A stretch of DNA of 64,000 nt from Dolichospermum compactum NIES-806 (GCF_002368115.1 NZ_AP018316.1:1519136-1583135), one strand, 5' to 3'. Positions 46,669 to 55,316 are shown, counted from the first letter of the stretch. Notes: generated from the letters alone by a model not told the origin. Numbers and translations: made by a program.

Positions 46669-46899
46669 GGTAATATTGCCATATCTAGGAGTTAGATGGG
46701 AGAAAATGGCAACGAATGTATCATAATCATCAACAAGATCAATTATTAAGGGCGTATCTAATTACCTTAGCTATGAGCGGGATACTTGTACTCTCAGGGA
46801 GTCTGAAGCTAGGATAGGGGGGAAGTTGAAAACAAGATGATAGTTTTCTACCTAGTATAGTATCCGCAGCGTCTACATCATAGCTTTGCTTATTTGAAA

Positions 46900-47365
46900 A
46901 TGTTTAATTTGTCTAGGATCAATCGGTTTTGGCGTTTACCGTTAGGTAATCAGTGGCAACCAACTAGAGGAAAATCGCCAGTCAAAGAAGTGGAAGATTC
47001 GATTCCTTTGCGAGTGCTAGTGATGGTACTGGTCATTTTGGGGATTGTGGCTACGGATATTGCTGGTGAAACTCAATTTAGTCTGTGGACTGTTCCACTG
47101 ACTATGGCTGGAACCTGGTGGTGATGCGGGTGCGATCGCAAGCTGAAGGTTTTTGGCGCGTCCTGTCCTTTGACAATTACACAGGCAAAGGTTGGAAGAT
47201 TTCCCGTAATGATCAAGTTACCAATGGCGGAAGTGGCTTAACTTGCGTTGGTTAAAGAAATTACCGCCTATGGAAAGACTGTACCAACAAATGTTGCAAT
47301 GGAATTCTCAGAAAGGTTTAAGTAAGCATCCTAGTCAAACACCTCTAGAATATGCCCAGGTTTCA
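46900..47365 (+). pseudogene. Remnant of a TgpA-like transglutaminase (DUF3488/DUF4129)
   Basis: Three pieces of a large membrane transglutaminase remain, in different frames. 46900-47122 encodes the N-terminus (RFWRLPLGNQ ... SIPLRVLVMVLVILGIVATDIA ... SLWTVPLTMAGTWW, then stop). 47123-47225 encodes MRVRSQAEGFWRVLSFDNYTG and GWKISRN from the middle. 47241-47365 encodes the tail (LRWLKKLPPMERLYQQMLQW, TPLEYAQVS). The catalytic Cys-His-Asp domain is deleted. It then runs into a dispersed repeat. Two large internal deletions are inferred; the family assignment is from recognised words. Confidence 0.7.
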
Positions 47366-47374
47366 TACCAATAC

Positions 47375-47412
47375 CATATACTGTATTCGTTTTAACTTCC
47401 GCCCTGCGGTAC
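47375..47412. repeat. Truncated copy 3 of the ACAACACGGCGTAAA repeat
   Basis: ATATACTGTATTCGTTTTAACTTCCGCCCTGCGGTACT matches the right part of the repeat at 41641-41737. It abuts the end of the transglutaminase remnant, so it may mark a deletion junction. Confidence 0.55.
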
Positions 47413-47614
47413 TAGCTTGTATGGATATAATTTTGCATATATCGTAAGGAATATTTTTAGGAGATTTTGTGGATAAAACAGCTAAAAAAAGCATTAATTA
47501 TGAAAAAACTCAGGCTAACGTGGTTTAAATCGTTGTAACTCCCATTCTTTAGCGATAACATGGAAATAAGTTTACTACGAGCTTTTCATTTTTCGTTTAG
47601 CTGAAATTTTTTTT

Positions 47615-47881
47615 ATGGAAATTCAATTAATCAATATCGGTTTTGGTAATATCGTCTCTGCCAACAGAGTCGTTGCCATAGTTAGTCCAGAATCTGCTCC
47701 CATTAAACGGATTATTACCGATGCTAGGGATAGAGGTCAATTAGTTGATGCTACCTATGGAAGACGGACTAGGGCAGTGATTATTACTGATTCTAGTCAT
47801 GTTATTCTCTCGGCGATTCAGCCAGAAACAGTAGCCAATCGGTTTGTGATTTCTCGTGATCATCATGTTGTAGATAATTAA
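47615..47881 (+). CDS. remA: RemA/DUF370 family regulator
   Basis: An 88-residue protein: MEIQLINIGFGNIVSANRVVAIVSPESAPIKRI is the hallmark start of the RemA/YlzA family, and GRRTRAVIITDSSHVILS its centre. In Bacillus RemA is a DNA-binding activator of matrix genes; in cyanobacteria the role is unproven. It precedes gmk, the same pairing as in Firmicutes, at 270 bases distance. Confidence 0.88.
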   Translation: MEIQLINIGFGNIVSANRVVAIVSPESAPIKRIITDARDRGQLVDATYGRRTRAVIITDSSHVILSAIQPETVANRFVISRDHHVVDN

Positions 47882-48151
47882 TCATTGGCATAATTAATTA
47901 TCAACCCAATTCTATTTGTACCATATCGGCTGTACCATGTGAATTAGACTGGATTTCTGTCACCAGTGCTACAAATTCTTTAGTCTTGATGCTATTTTGA
48001 AGAGTGAGGATGAGAAATACTGCTGCAAAAGCTTATACCATAGGTATTTAACCATCTCAAATCCCAAATTCAAAATGGTATTAGTTATTTTAGTCGCTAA
48101 CACAAGACTAAGGAATCATTTGTATTTATTAATTCACTCTTCTCACGGATA

Positions 48152-48748
48152 ATGCAAGTTTTACCTACCCATAATGGTGCAAATACGAAAGAATGTCCGC
48201 CTCTGGGCAAACTAATTGTTTTAACCGGCCCGAGTGGAGTCGGCAAAGGTACATTAATGAATGAAATTCTCCGGCGTTATCCAGAATTGCATTATTCAGT
48301 ATCTGCAACGACTCGTTCTCCTCGTCCGGGAGAAATCAATGGTAAAAACTATAACTTTATTAGTCGGGGTCAGTTTGAAAAGTTAGTTACTCAAGGCGAA
48401 TTTTTAGAATGGGCAGAATTTGCTGGTAACTGTTATGGTACGCTCCGGGCGGCTGTGCTTAATCATGTTCAAGCTGGTCAGTTGGTGGTGCTAGAAATTG
48501 AGTTAGCAGGAGCAAGACAAATTCGTCACACTTTTCCTAGCACTCTCAGTATTTTCATTTTACCACCTTCATTTGCAGAATTAGAAAAGCGGATACGCGG
48601 GCGTGGACAAGATGCGGAAAAGGATATTTCTCGTCGTTTGCAACGTGCTGAAGAGGAAATTGCCGCTGCTAACGAATTTGATGTAAAAATTATCAATGAT
48701 GATTTTGAGCAAGCTGTAAAGGAAATAGAGAAGGCGATTTTTGAATAA
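48152..48748 (+). CDS. gmk: Guanylate kinase
   Basis: The 198-residue enzyme phosphorylates GMP to GDP. The P-loop LTGPSGVGKGTLMNE (about 25-39), the GMP-binding SATTRSPRPGEINGKNY and EWAEFAGNCYGT are clear, and the lid RRLQRAEEEIAAANEFD is complete. It has full length and normal organisation behind remA. Confidence 0.95.
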   Translation: MQVLPTHNGANTKECPPLGKLIVLTGPSGVGKGTLMNEILRRYPELHYSVSATTRSPRPGEINGKNYNFISRGQFEKLVTQGEFLEWAEFAGNCYGTLRAAVLNHVQAGQLVVLEIELAGARQIRHTFPSTLSIFILPPSFAELEKRIRGRGQDAEKDISRRLQRAEEEIAAANEFDVKIINDDFEQAVKEIEKAIFE

Positions 48749-48851
48749 GTATCTGGTAATTGGGAAACAAATTCTCCCTATTCCCTGTTCCCTATTCCCT
48801 GAATGGGTAATAGCCCAAATTAGCAACTATTACCCATTACCAATCATCAAA

Positions 48852-49316
48852 TTAACCCAATAAACCTTGGATTAATCCAGAATTACCTGTCAAGAAGAAC
48901 GCGACTACTGCGCCACCGATACCACCAATCAAGAAAGCACTGGCGAAATTATTCCAGCTTTCCTTAGAGTTGAAAGCATCAACTGGAGGATTAGGTACAG
49001 CAACACTAGCAAGTGCTTTATCAGGATTGCTGTTAGCGTATAAAGATAGGCAAGCGGTTAAAATTACAACCAAACCAATGCTGCCCAGTAAACCAGCTAA
49101 GTTAGCATTAGGGGCATTACGTAAGGGACCTAATTTATCAAAAGGTCCAAATAACAAATAGCCATGAGCCATACCAACTTCCAGCCCACGTCTAAAAGGA
49201 TTTAGACCGGGGCGATAAGCTGGTAAATTGCTAATAAACCACTTCACCAAAGGAGCGGAATTGATAGGGGTTTCTAGGTCGCCTTTTTGTGGATCACGTC
49301 CTGCTGCTATTGCCAT
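48852..49316 (-). CDS. psaL: Photosystem I reaction centre subunit XI
   Basis: The 154-residue subunit holds PSI trimers or tetramers together in the thylakoid membrane. YRPGLNPFRRGLEVGMAHGYLLFGPFDKLGPLR is diagnostic, followed by two membrane helices (LAGLLGSIGLVVILTACLSLY and FLIGGIGGAVVAFFLT). ATG 49316 (MAIAAGRDPQKGDLETP) is preferred; a 31-residue upstream extension lacks family similarity. It is downstream of psaF-psaJ on the same strand. Confidence 0.95.
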   Translation of the reverse strand: MAIAAGRDPQKGDLETPINSAPLVKWFISNLPAYRPGLNPFRRGLEVGMAHGYLLFGPFDKLGPLRNAPNANLAGLLGSIGLVVILTACLSLYANSNPDKALASVAVPNPPVDAFNSKESWNNFASAFLIGGIGGAVVAFFLTGNSGLIQGLLG

Positions 49317-49490
49317 AACTATTTTTCGATTCCTTGAATTCCTTGAATTACTGTTGTTCTTTTTCAAGGCATGAAACCCATAAATCATAGGTGAGATTAC
49401 GAGTTTCATACATTATTTAAGATTGTTTATTGCTAAACAATCCAGAAGAAAAAGCTAATTTACTTAGCTTTTCCTAACCGTGTTTTCAAC

Positions 49491-49637
49491 CTATAGGGGG
49501 TGGAAAAGTAGGTCAGGGAAGAAGCGGTTAAATTCAATCAAAATCCCGGCTGTGATTGTCAGCCAGATTGTAGCTGCAACAGGAGCAGTAGAGATAAATG
49601 TCAGCAAGTAGTTGGTTTCGTCGCCTTTTTCAGCCAT
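49491..49637 (-). CDS. psaJ: Photosystem I reaction centre subunit IX
   Basis: A 48-residue membrane protein below most length cut-offs. It begins MAEKGDETNYLLTFISTAPV, has one helix with AATIWLTITAGILIEF, and ends in NRFFPDLLFHPL, matching PsaJ. It lies 40 bases downstream of psaF and 174 bases upstream of psaL, the expected order. It binds next to PsaF. Confidence 0.95.
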   Translation of the reverse strand: MAEKGDETNYLLTFISTAPVAATIWLTITAGILIEFNRFFPDLLFHPL

Positions 49638-49677
49638 GAATTTAGTCTCCAGTAATGAGTGAGTGAAAACAAATGAA

Positions 49678-50172
49678 TTAACGTGGTGAAACGGTAATTT
49701 CTGAATCCTTCGCTGTTAATTCGCCGGAGAGCAATTCCTTGATTGCTGCTGCTGGCCAAGCAAAACCGGAGGTGATGATAGGTAGAGCAATACCCAAATC
49801 AATTTGGATTTCTTTTTGCTCCGCATTTGATTCTTTTTGGATTGCTTGGAGATAAGCACGGCCTACCCAACCAATCCAACCAGCAATGTAGAGGAAGAGA
49901 ATACTAGGGATTAAAAAATCACCAGCATGATCAAGACGGCCATCTACAATCAAGTGGGGATAACCTTCTGGTCCACAGAGCGCTTGAGAATAACGTTCAA
50001 ACCGCTTTTTACCTGATTCGGGGTCAGGGGTGGTGTTACGGGCATTTCGTGCTAGCTCTTGAAAGGCGGGAGAGTCTTTACAAGGAACAAGGTTTGCGCC
50101 TAGCGCTTTAGCTTCAGGAGCAAAATTGAACCAAAGAGTCATCACCAAAAGCAAAGCAAACAATCGTCTCAT
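49678..50172 (-). CDS. psaF: Photosystem I reaction centre subunit III
   Basis: The 164-residue precursor has a signal peptide (about 1-23, FALLLVMTLWFNFAPEAKAL), so it enters the lumen, and a mature part with LVPCKDSPAFQ, the conserved CGPEGYPHLIVDG and a membrane helix (about 88-105, FLIPSILFLYIAGWIGWVGR). PsaF docks plastocyanin or cytochrome c6 in some lineages. It heads psaF-psaJ-psaL. Confidence 0.95.
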   Translation of the reverse strand: MRRLFALLLVMTLWFNFAPEAKALGANLVPCKDSPAFQELARNARNTTPDPESGKKRFERYSQALCGPEGYPHLIVDGRLDHAGDFLIPSILFLYIAGWIGWVGRAYLQAIQKESNAEQKEIQIDLGIALPIITSGFAWPAAAIKELLSGELTAKDSEITVSPR

Positions 50173-50207
50173 GGAGTTGTTTCCTTTTATTACAAAACGG
50201 GAAGTTT

Positions 50208-50234
50208 CTTGTACAAAACGAAGCGGCTTGTACA
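50208..50234 (-). promoter_or_regulatory. Direct CTTGTACA repeats upstream of psaF
   Basis: CTTGTACA occurs at 50208-50215 and 50227-50234, 19 bases apart, 36-62 bases before the psaF start. Both contain the palindrome TGTACA. They could be a regulator site for light-dependent control, but they do not match the HLR1 spacing that I know. Speculative. Confidence 0.3.
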
Positions 50235-50423
50235 GTCTTTATTTTAGATAACTAGGAAGTTATCATACTCTTGGCTGGGGACTGAGTAAAGTTGAAGTCA
50301 ATAAAAGTTAAAGCTTCTCAATCAAAAGATAGGGAAAAGAGGAGAAAGTAGGGTCAGGGGCAGGGGCAGAGGAGATATGAGAGAATGTATGTTGCCCATT
50401 ACCAATTACCAATTACTCATTCT

Positions 50424-51467
50424 ATGACAACCGTTTTGGCTATTGAAACCAGTTGTGATGAAACTGCTGTGGCAATTGTTAAGAATCGTGAAGTGTGTAG
50501 CAGTATTGTTGCTTCACAAATTTCTGTTCATCAACAATATGGTGGCGTAGTGCCAGAGGTGGCTTCACGTCAGCATTTAGAAACGCTGAATTATGAAATA
50601 GAGCAGGCTTTAGAATCTAGTCATTTAGATTGGAGTCAGATTGATGGGATAGCTGCCACCTGTGCGCCTGGACTGGTAGGAGCGCTGCTGGTAGGATTAA
50701 CGGCTGCGAAGACTCTGGCAATTGTCCATGATTTGCCTTTTTTAGGGGTGCATCATCTGGAAGGTCATATTTATGCGACTTACTTGAGTGAGCTAAGTTT
50801 AAATCCTCCTTTTCTTAGCTTACTTGTTTCTGGAGGTCATACAAGCTTGATTTATGTGAAAGATTATGGTATGTACGAAACCTTGGGAGAAACCCGTGAT
50901 GATGCGGCGGGTGAGGCTTTTGATAAGGTGGCACGGTTATTAAAATTGGGTTATCCTGGTGGACCGATAATTGATAAACTGGCACAAACTGGTAATTCCC
51001 AGGCTTTTGGATTACCGGAGGGCAAAATTTCTTTACCGGGTGGGGGTTATCATCCTTATGATTGTAGTTTTAGCGGCTTAAAGACAGCCGTATTACGTTT
51101 AGTGCAGCAGTTGGAGAGGGAGGGTAAGGAAGTACCAATTGCCGATGTGGTGGCCAGTTTCCAGGATACTATAGCGCGATCGCTGACCAAAAGAGCGATC
51201 GCCTGCGCTCGTAATTATGGACTAAGTACCATTACTGTAGGTGGTGGTGTAGCAGCCAATAGTGGACTGAGAAAGCATTTACAAACAGCAGCCAGTAAAC
51301 ATAACATCCGGGTTCTATTCCCCCCCTTAAAATTTTGCACCGACAACGCCGCCATGATTGGCTGTGCCGCAGCCGAACACCTATCCCTTGGTAGAACATC
51401 CCCCCTCACATTAGGAGTCCATTCCCGGCTCTCACTGAACCAAGTCATGCAGTTGTATGAAAATTAG
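50424..51467 (+). CDS. tsaD: tRNA N6-adenosine threonylcarbamoyltransferase
   Basis: The 347-residue ASKHA-fold enzyme adds threonylcarbamoyl to A37 of ANN-decoding tRNAs with TsaB/E. ETSCDETAVAIV, the metal-binding HHLEGHIYAT, LLVSGGHTSL and VGGGVAANSGLR are present. ATG 50424 (MTTVLAIETSCDE) is chosen; 13 upstream codons are from a dispersed CAATTACC repeat. Partner genes are not in the window. Confidence 0.95.
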   Translation: MTTVLAIETSCDETAVAIVKNREVCSSIVASQISVHQQYGGVVPEVASRQHLETLNYEIEQALESSHLDWSQIDGIAATCAPGLVGALLVGLTAAKTLAIVHDLPFLGVHHLEGHIYATYLSELSLNPPFLSLLVSGGHTSLIYVKDYGMYETLGETRDDAAGEAFDKVARLLKLGYPGGPIIDKLAQTGNSQAFGLPEGKISLPGGGYHPYDCSFSGLKTAVLRLVQQLEREGKEVPIADVVASFQDTIARSLTKRAIACARNYGLSTITVGGGVAANSGLRKHLQTAASKHNIRVLFPPLKFCTDNAAMIGCAAAEHLSLGRTSPLTLGVHSRLSLNQVMQLYEN

Positions 51468-51545
51468 TTCGGAAGTCAGGAGTCAGGAGTCAGGAGTCAG
51501 GATGAAGAAAGAAGAAAGAAGAAAGAAGAAGGAAAAAGAAAATGA

Positions 51546-52436
51546 CTAATGATCAATGACTAATGACCGAATATTTTCAGCCACAGCTTTTGGTTGCTCT
51601 AACATAGCCAAATGGCCACAATCAGAAATTTCAATCACATTATCGCCCACATATTGAAAAAGCCAATGAAAACTCGCTAAATGGCGGACATACTTAGGTT
51701 CCATCACCTTATCGTCAGCACCGGCTAAAAAATACACAGGCTGCTTTAACTTGGATACTAACTGGGGTAAAGAATTAATTTCTGCTTCCGTAGTAGAGTC
51801 GAAAAGAGTTCCCAAAGCAGCTTCAGGGTCAGCAACAATAAAATCAATCAGTCGTTGACGCGCCCAATATCGGTCTAATGGACGCAACACACTAGCTTTA
51901 GTAAACAACAAATCAATCAAAGGCATTTGTGAAAGCCAACGGGGACGGACTTGTAAAAACTTTTGTCCAGCGGCACGAAATTGCTCAAAAGCTTCCTTCA
52001 GATAAATCCCACCACCGGCATTAATACAAATCACACCTTGAACACAATCAGGTAGTTGAGCAGCCGTCCATAGAGCAATAGTACCACCCAAGGAATGACC
52101 AACTAACCAAGCACTAGAAATATTCAGGTGTTGGAGAAGCACAGCCAAATCCTGAGCATAAGCAGATGGAGAGTATAGAGAATCCAAAGACAAACTATCT
52201 ATACTGGAGTCTGTAGCAGTCAGTTCTATATCTGATGTCACCTGAGACTGTGATTCACCAAAACCTCGTAAATCATAAGATAAACACTGTAAATCTACCG
52301 ATAAACGAGAAATTACAGGTTGCCAATATACGCTACTATTTAGCCAACCGTGGATAAATACTAAAGTATGGGGGCATGATGTGGGAGCCGTTAGCTCATA
52401 AGTATGTGGAACACCTAAGATTTCTATTGTTGCCAT
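51546..52436 (-). CDS. Alpha/beta hydrolase
   Basis: A 296-residue single-domain hydrolase: LVFIHGW oxyanion strand, nucleophile elbow GHSLGGT, SDCGHLAMLEQP with the catalytic His, and an Asp in FLAGADDKVMEP. A cap region of about 60 residues lies between. ATG 52436 (MATIEILGVPHTYEL) is chosen over an upstream extension. It is convergent with tsaD. The substrate cannot be told; such proteins include esterases and haloperoxidase-like enzymes. Confidence 0.85.
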   Translation of the reverse strand: MATIEILGVPHTYELTAPTSCPHTLVFIHGWLNSSVYWQPVISRLSVDLQCLSYDLRGFGESQSQVTSDIELTATDSSIDSLSLDSLYSPSAYAQDLAVLLQHLNISSAWLVGHSLGGTIALWTAAQLPDCVQGVICINAGGGIYLKEAFEQFRAAGQKFLQVRPRWLSQMPLIDLLFTKASVLRPLDRYWARQRLIDFIVADPEAALGTLFDSTTEAEINSLPQLVSKLKQPVYFLAGADDKVMEPKYVRHLASFHWLFQYVGDNVIEISDCGHLAMLEQPKAVAENIRSLVIDH

Positions 52437-52510
52437 AATTAAATATCGTACCCTTAAGAGTGGGTGCGACTCAATACAACTCAATACGAAACGAACAGAG
52501 AACCAAAAAT

Positions 52511-52822
52511 TCAAAAATTCAAATTTTGAATTAAGCAGATGGACGTTAAATTCAGACCGTGAATAGTTAAACCATAAGCTGCTAGGACACCAAAAATATC
52601 GCTCAAGAGGAAAGATTGATTGCGGTAGGCAAAATGCAGGGCGCTTTTGCTACCTTCTGGCTTCATCTCAATAACAGCCCGTTTAGTTTTATAAAGACGG
52701 TATGCTAGGCGTAAATTTTGAAGTTGAATCTCACTGCTAACAAATTGCCCATAGAATTGGGGAAACGCTCGATTAAAGCATTTCAGGAGTTATAGAGTTG
52801 AAGATTTTAAACCAGAAGCCAT
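52511..52822 (-). pseudogene. N-terminal remnant of a large ACT-type protein, perhaps NAD-glutamate dehydrogenase-like
   Basis: On the minus strand an ATG at 52822 gives MASGLKSSTL, then a TAA (52790-52792), after which the same frame continues as LLKCFNRAFPQFYGQFVSSE, LRLAYRLYKTKRAVIEM, FLLSDIFGVLAAYGLTIHGLN and stops at 52511. The middle part resembles the ACT-like start of a long cyanobacterial enzyme that I associate, uncertainly, with NAD-dependent glutamate dehydrogenase. The rest of the gene is absent. Hence an internal stop plus a 3' truncation. Confidence 0.5.
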
Positions 52823-53353
52823 TTTTGCGGGTAAGACTTGCTTGTTTTGTACAAACTGGGGCAGGGGACAGGTAACAGGGGGAAGCTTAGAGAACTCCAC
52901 AAAAAAGATGAACTGCTTGCAGCAGTGCTAGTTCCCTCCGGGACGCTCCGCGAACGCTATCCAATCTTGTGGGATGGGCATCTTCGTCCGTCCTTGTATT
53001 ATTAGCCGGCTTTTCAGCCCGCACCACAAGAAATTTTGGGATATTTTTTAATTGGAGAACTCTTAAGAACATTTTTGATTAATTCCGCCCTGAAGGGGCG
53101 GGGCTTGTACCGAAAATTCCCAATCCAAAATCTAAAATCCAAAATCTAAAATTTTTCGGTCAAAACAAAATGCTAAAGTTGAGATTGATTGGGAAGAAAC
53201 ACTTGATAACTAGCTGTGAGTATTGCAAATCGCTAAACCGCGTAGAATGTTTCTAGTGAATTAGCCAGCAATGATCATAGTGATGTTAGATGTGAATCAA
53301 CACTTTTTAAAAGTGGAAACCAATTTTAGTCATACTACCCGAACTGCATTGGC
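52823..53353. other. Gene-free repeat stretch ahead of the GNAT gene
   Basis: Contains the dispersed repeat at 52889-53005, a GC-rich hairpin CCGCCCTGAAGGGGCGGGGC (about 53087-53106) typical of IS200/IS605 ends, and AATCCAAAATCTAAAATCC words (53110-53150). The GNAT gene promoter should lie in 53200-53350. No gene is visible. Confidence 0.6.
52889..53005 (+). repeat. AGAGAACTCCACA...TTGTATTATTA repeat, copy 1
   Basis: It shares AGAGAACTCCACARAAAAGATGA and CAATCTTGTRGGATGGGCATC ... GTCYKTCTTTGTATTAT-type words with 54884-54950, in opposite orientation, but here a palindromic CTCCGGGACGCTCCGCGAACG block is inserted in the middle. Confidence 0.6.
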
Positions 53354-53881
53354 ATGGGTTTTTGGAAAACTTGGTTTAGCACTCCTGAATCTTTAGCGAC
53401 AAATAAAAACACTGCTGTTAATGAGCATACAGCGGAAGTTGATGGTAATTCTAGTGTAGGTAAGGATCAAATCATTTTCAGTACGGAAAGAGATATTGAC
53501 CTTTATGAACTTGAAGAACTCTGTGATGCAGTTGGCTGGTCACGTCGCCCTCTCAGAAAAGTAAAAAAAGCTATTGAGCATAGTTTTCTCGTGGCCTCTA
53601 TGTGGCAAGTGCGAGGAAACAAAAAGCGTTTGATTGGTTTTGCCCGTGCTACCTCAGATCATGCTTTTAATGCCACTATTTGGGATGTAGTCGTTCATCC
53701 TGATTTTCAAAGTAGAGGACTTGGTAAGGCATTAATGAAATATGTTCTCAAAAAACTCAGAAGTGAAGAAATTAGTAATGTCACTCTTTTTGCTGACTCT
53801 CATGTTGTAGATTTCTATAAAACTATGGGATTTATGTCAGATCCTGAAGGTATAAAAGGAATGTTCTGGTATCCTCAGTGA
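53354..53881 (+). CDS. GNAT family N-acetyltransferase, Ycf52-like
   Basis: A 175-residue protein with a single GNAT fold (about 45-175): VVVHPDFQSRGLGKALM is the acetyl-CoA-binding motif A, ADSHVVDFYKTMGF the motif B region. The pattern resembles plastid Ycf52 and the chloroplast NSI/SNAT acetyltransferases. The first 40 residues are unlike the family and poorly ordered. Substrates in plants include lysines of photosynthetic proteins and amines; the cyanobacterial substrate is unknown. Solitary gene, upstream of tRNA-Pro. Confidence 0.85.
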   Translation: MGFWKTWFSTPESLATNKNTAVNEHTAEVDGNSSVGKDQIIFSTERDIDLYELEELCDAVGWSRRPLRKVKKAIEHSFLVASMWQVRGNKKRLIGFARATSDHAFNATIWDVVVHPDFQSRGLGKALMKYVLKKLRSEEISNVTLFADSHVVDFYKTMGFMSDPEGIKGMFWYPQ

Positions 53882-54045
53882 TTAAGGTGGCTGGGTTTTG
53901 GGGATTAGGGAATTGAGGATATTTCCTTCAATCTGATTTTTTCTGGATTATTGGGTTTGCATTTATTCTTTTTTGTGATATGATAGTCGGGATGAGCCAA
54001 AAAAACATAATTTGATTTATGTGGATTTCGCTTTCTATGACTTTA

Positions 54046-54119
54046 CGGGATGTAGCGCAGCTTGGTAGCGCGCCTGCTTTGGGAGCAGGATGCCGCAGGT
54101 TCGAATCCTGTCATCCCGA
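54046..54119 (+). tRNA. tRNA-Pro (anticodon TGG)
   Basis: A 74-base cloverleaf: acceptor CGGGATG/CATCCCG, D arm GCGC...GCGC, anticodon arm CCTGC-TTTGGGA-GCAGG with TGG at 34-36, T arm GCAGG-TTCGAAT-CCTGT, discriminator A. CCA is not encoded. Confidence 0.97.
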
Positions 54120-54220
54120 TTTTTGAGAATAAAGACCCCAGACCCAACCCTCTCCTCGCAAGCGGGTAGCTGGGTATGATTTATTTTATTACTGCTCCAA
54201 TACTTGTCGGTTAAGGAAAT

Positions 54221-54368
54221 GTAGGTTGGGTTGAGCGACAGCGAAACCCAACAAAATCCTTGATAAGGTTGGTTTATGGCCGATGCCTCCGAATCCTGCA
54301 GAGATACGCCACACTTCGTAAACGTTCCGATTGCTCCGTAAACGTTTACGTTCCACAACCCAACCTAC
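54221..54368. repeat. GTAGGT...ACCTAC inverted-repeat element, copy 2
   Basis: GTAGGTTGGGTTGAGCGACA at the left and CACAACCCAACCTAC at the right; same family as 11418-11530. The interior has tandem CGTAAACGTT words. It is joined to the TnpB fragment, so a frame reads through both. Confidence 0.6.
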
Positions 54369-54394
54369 CGTATAATAACTTTTTAGTGCTAGAC

Positions 54395-54734
54395 AATGGT
54401 TTTTTACCATATTTGAAACCCTTAGATATTCATAGGCTACTAAGTCGTTAGACTTGCATACGTTACGCGCTATTCTTTTAGTATGTTCAATCCTTTGCCT
54501 ACTTACTTTTAAGTGTTTTTTGGCATAAAGTTTTCTAGCTTTTTTTCTACAGCTAGAACCTTTCCGCTTTTTGTAAATCCGTCTTTGAGAATGCTTAATT
54601 GATTTTTCAGCCTTTCTCAAAAACTTAGGATTGGCTTCATGATGCCCGCTAGAGTCGGTATAAAATGACTTAATACCAACGTCTAACCCGATTTCTTTAC
54701 CCGTTTGGTTAAAATTTTGGTTGAGAGTGTTAAC
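54395..54734 (-). pseudogene. TnpB fragment of an IS200/IS605-type element
   Basis: The minus-strand frame from 54734 reads VNTLNQNFNQTGKEIGLDVGIKSF, with the RuvC-I Asp in GLDVGIK, then KFLRKAEKSIKHSQRRIYKK, GSSCRKKARKLYAKKHLKVS, RIARNVCKSNDLVAYEYLRV with the RuvC-II Glu, and ends near MVKN. Both the N-terminal domain and the zinc-ribbon/RuvC-III part are gone, so no active nuclease can be made. Downstream the frame enters a dispersed repeat and stops at 54189. Confidence 0.75.
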
Positions 54735-54883
54735 TCACATCCAAGTTAAAAACCTACACTTGTCAGGCAGATCATACTCCCCCTCGACCTAACTGATTCA
54801 ATATAATTGAGGGGGGTAAACCCCGCCCCTACAGGCTTTACGATTCGCTGACTGGATTTCATCATGCAAGTGCATACCGCTAT

Positions 54884-54950
54884 AATACAAAGACGGGCAG
54901 GATGCCCATCCTACAAGATTGAATCATCTTTTCTGTGGAGTTCTCTAAAA
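54884..54950 (-). repeat. AGAGAACTCCACA...TTGTATTATTA repeat, copy 2
   Basis: Reverse orientation to copy 1 (52889-53005). It holds ATAATACAAAGACGGGCAGG and GATGCCCATCCTACAAGATTG, ending CTGTGGAGTTCTCT. It lies just downstream of rpsU. Confidence 0.6.
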
Positions 54951-54997
54951 GGAAATCCTGTCAGGATTTCCCAGTTTTAGCCAATATGACTAAAAAT

Positions 54998-55195
54998 CTA
55001 GCGCTTGAAGCGAGAACGTTGTTGACGACGTTGCTTGTGTCTAGCTATGGCTTTACGCTTTTCTTTTTCTAAAGGTGTTTCAAAGTGGCGCTTTTTCCGC
55101 ATATCTTGGAAAATTCCCGCTTTGGAAACTTCCCGCTTAAATCTTCGTAGTGCTGATTCAATCCCCTCATTTTCACCTAAGACCACTTGTGTCAT
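54998..55195 (-). CDS. rpsU: 30S ribosomal protein S21
   Basis: A 65-residue basic protein: MTQVVLGENEGIESALRRFKREVSKAG, then KRHFETPLEKEKRKAIARHKQRRQQRS. This is the full length for cyanobacterial S21. It lies 121 bases downstream of the RNA-binding protein gene on the same strand, a pairing known from Anabaena (rbpA1-rpsU). Confidence 0.95.
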   Translation of the reverse strand: MTQVVLGENEGIESALRRFKREVSKAGIFQDMRKKRHFETPLEKEKRKAIARHKQRRQQRSRFKR

Positions 55196-55316
55196 TCCTG
55201 TTCCTCCGTAGTTTAAATCAATATTTGAGAACTAAAGTCAAAATAAAATACTCCAGCAGCACTTAGCATGAAACTGTATCTGCTGGATACTCTAGATTTT
55301 AATTTTTTTTCTGGAC

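Noticed and set aside
50208..50234. HLR1 (RpaB) site in the psaF promoter
   Set aside because: The two CTTGTACA words are 19 bases apart and do not fit the HLR1 direct-repeat pattern that I know; kept only as an unexplained repeat.
54189..54400. C-terminal part of the 143-codon frame as a real TnpB end
   Set aside because: It translates the GTAGGT...ACCTAC dispersed repeat and has no RuvC-III or zinc-finger motif.
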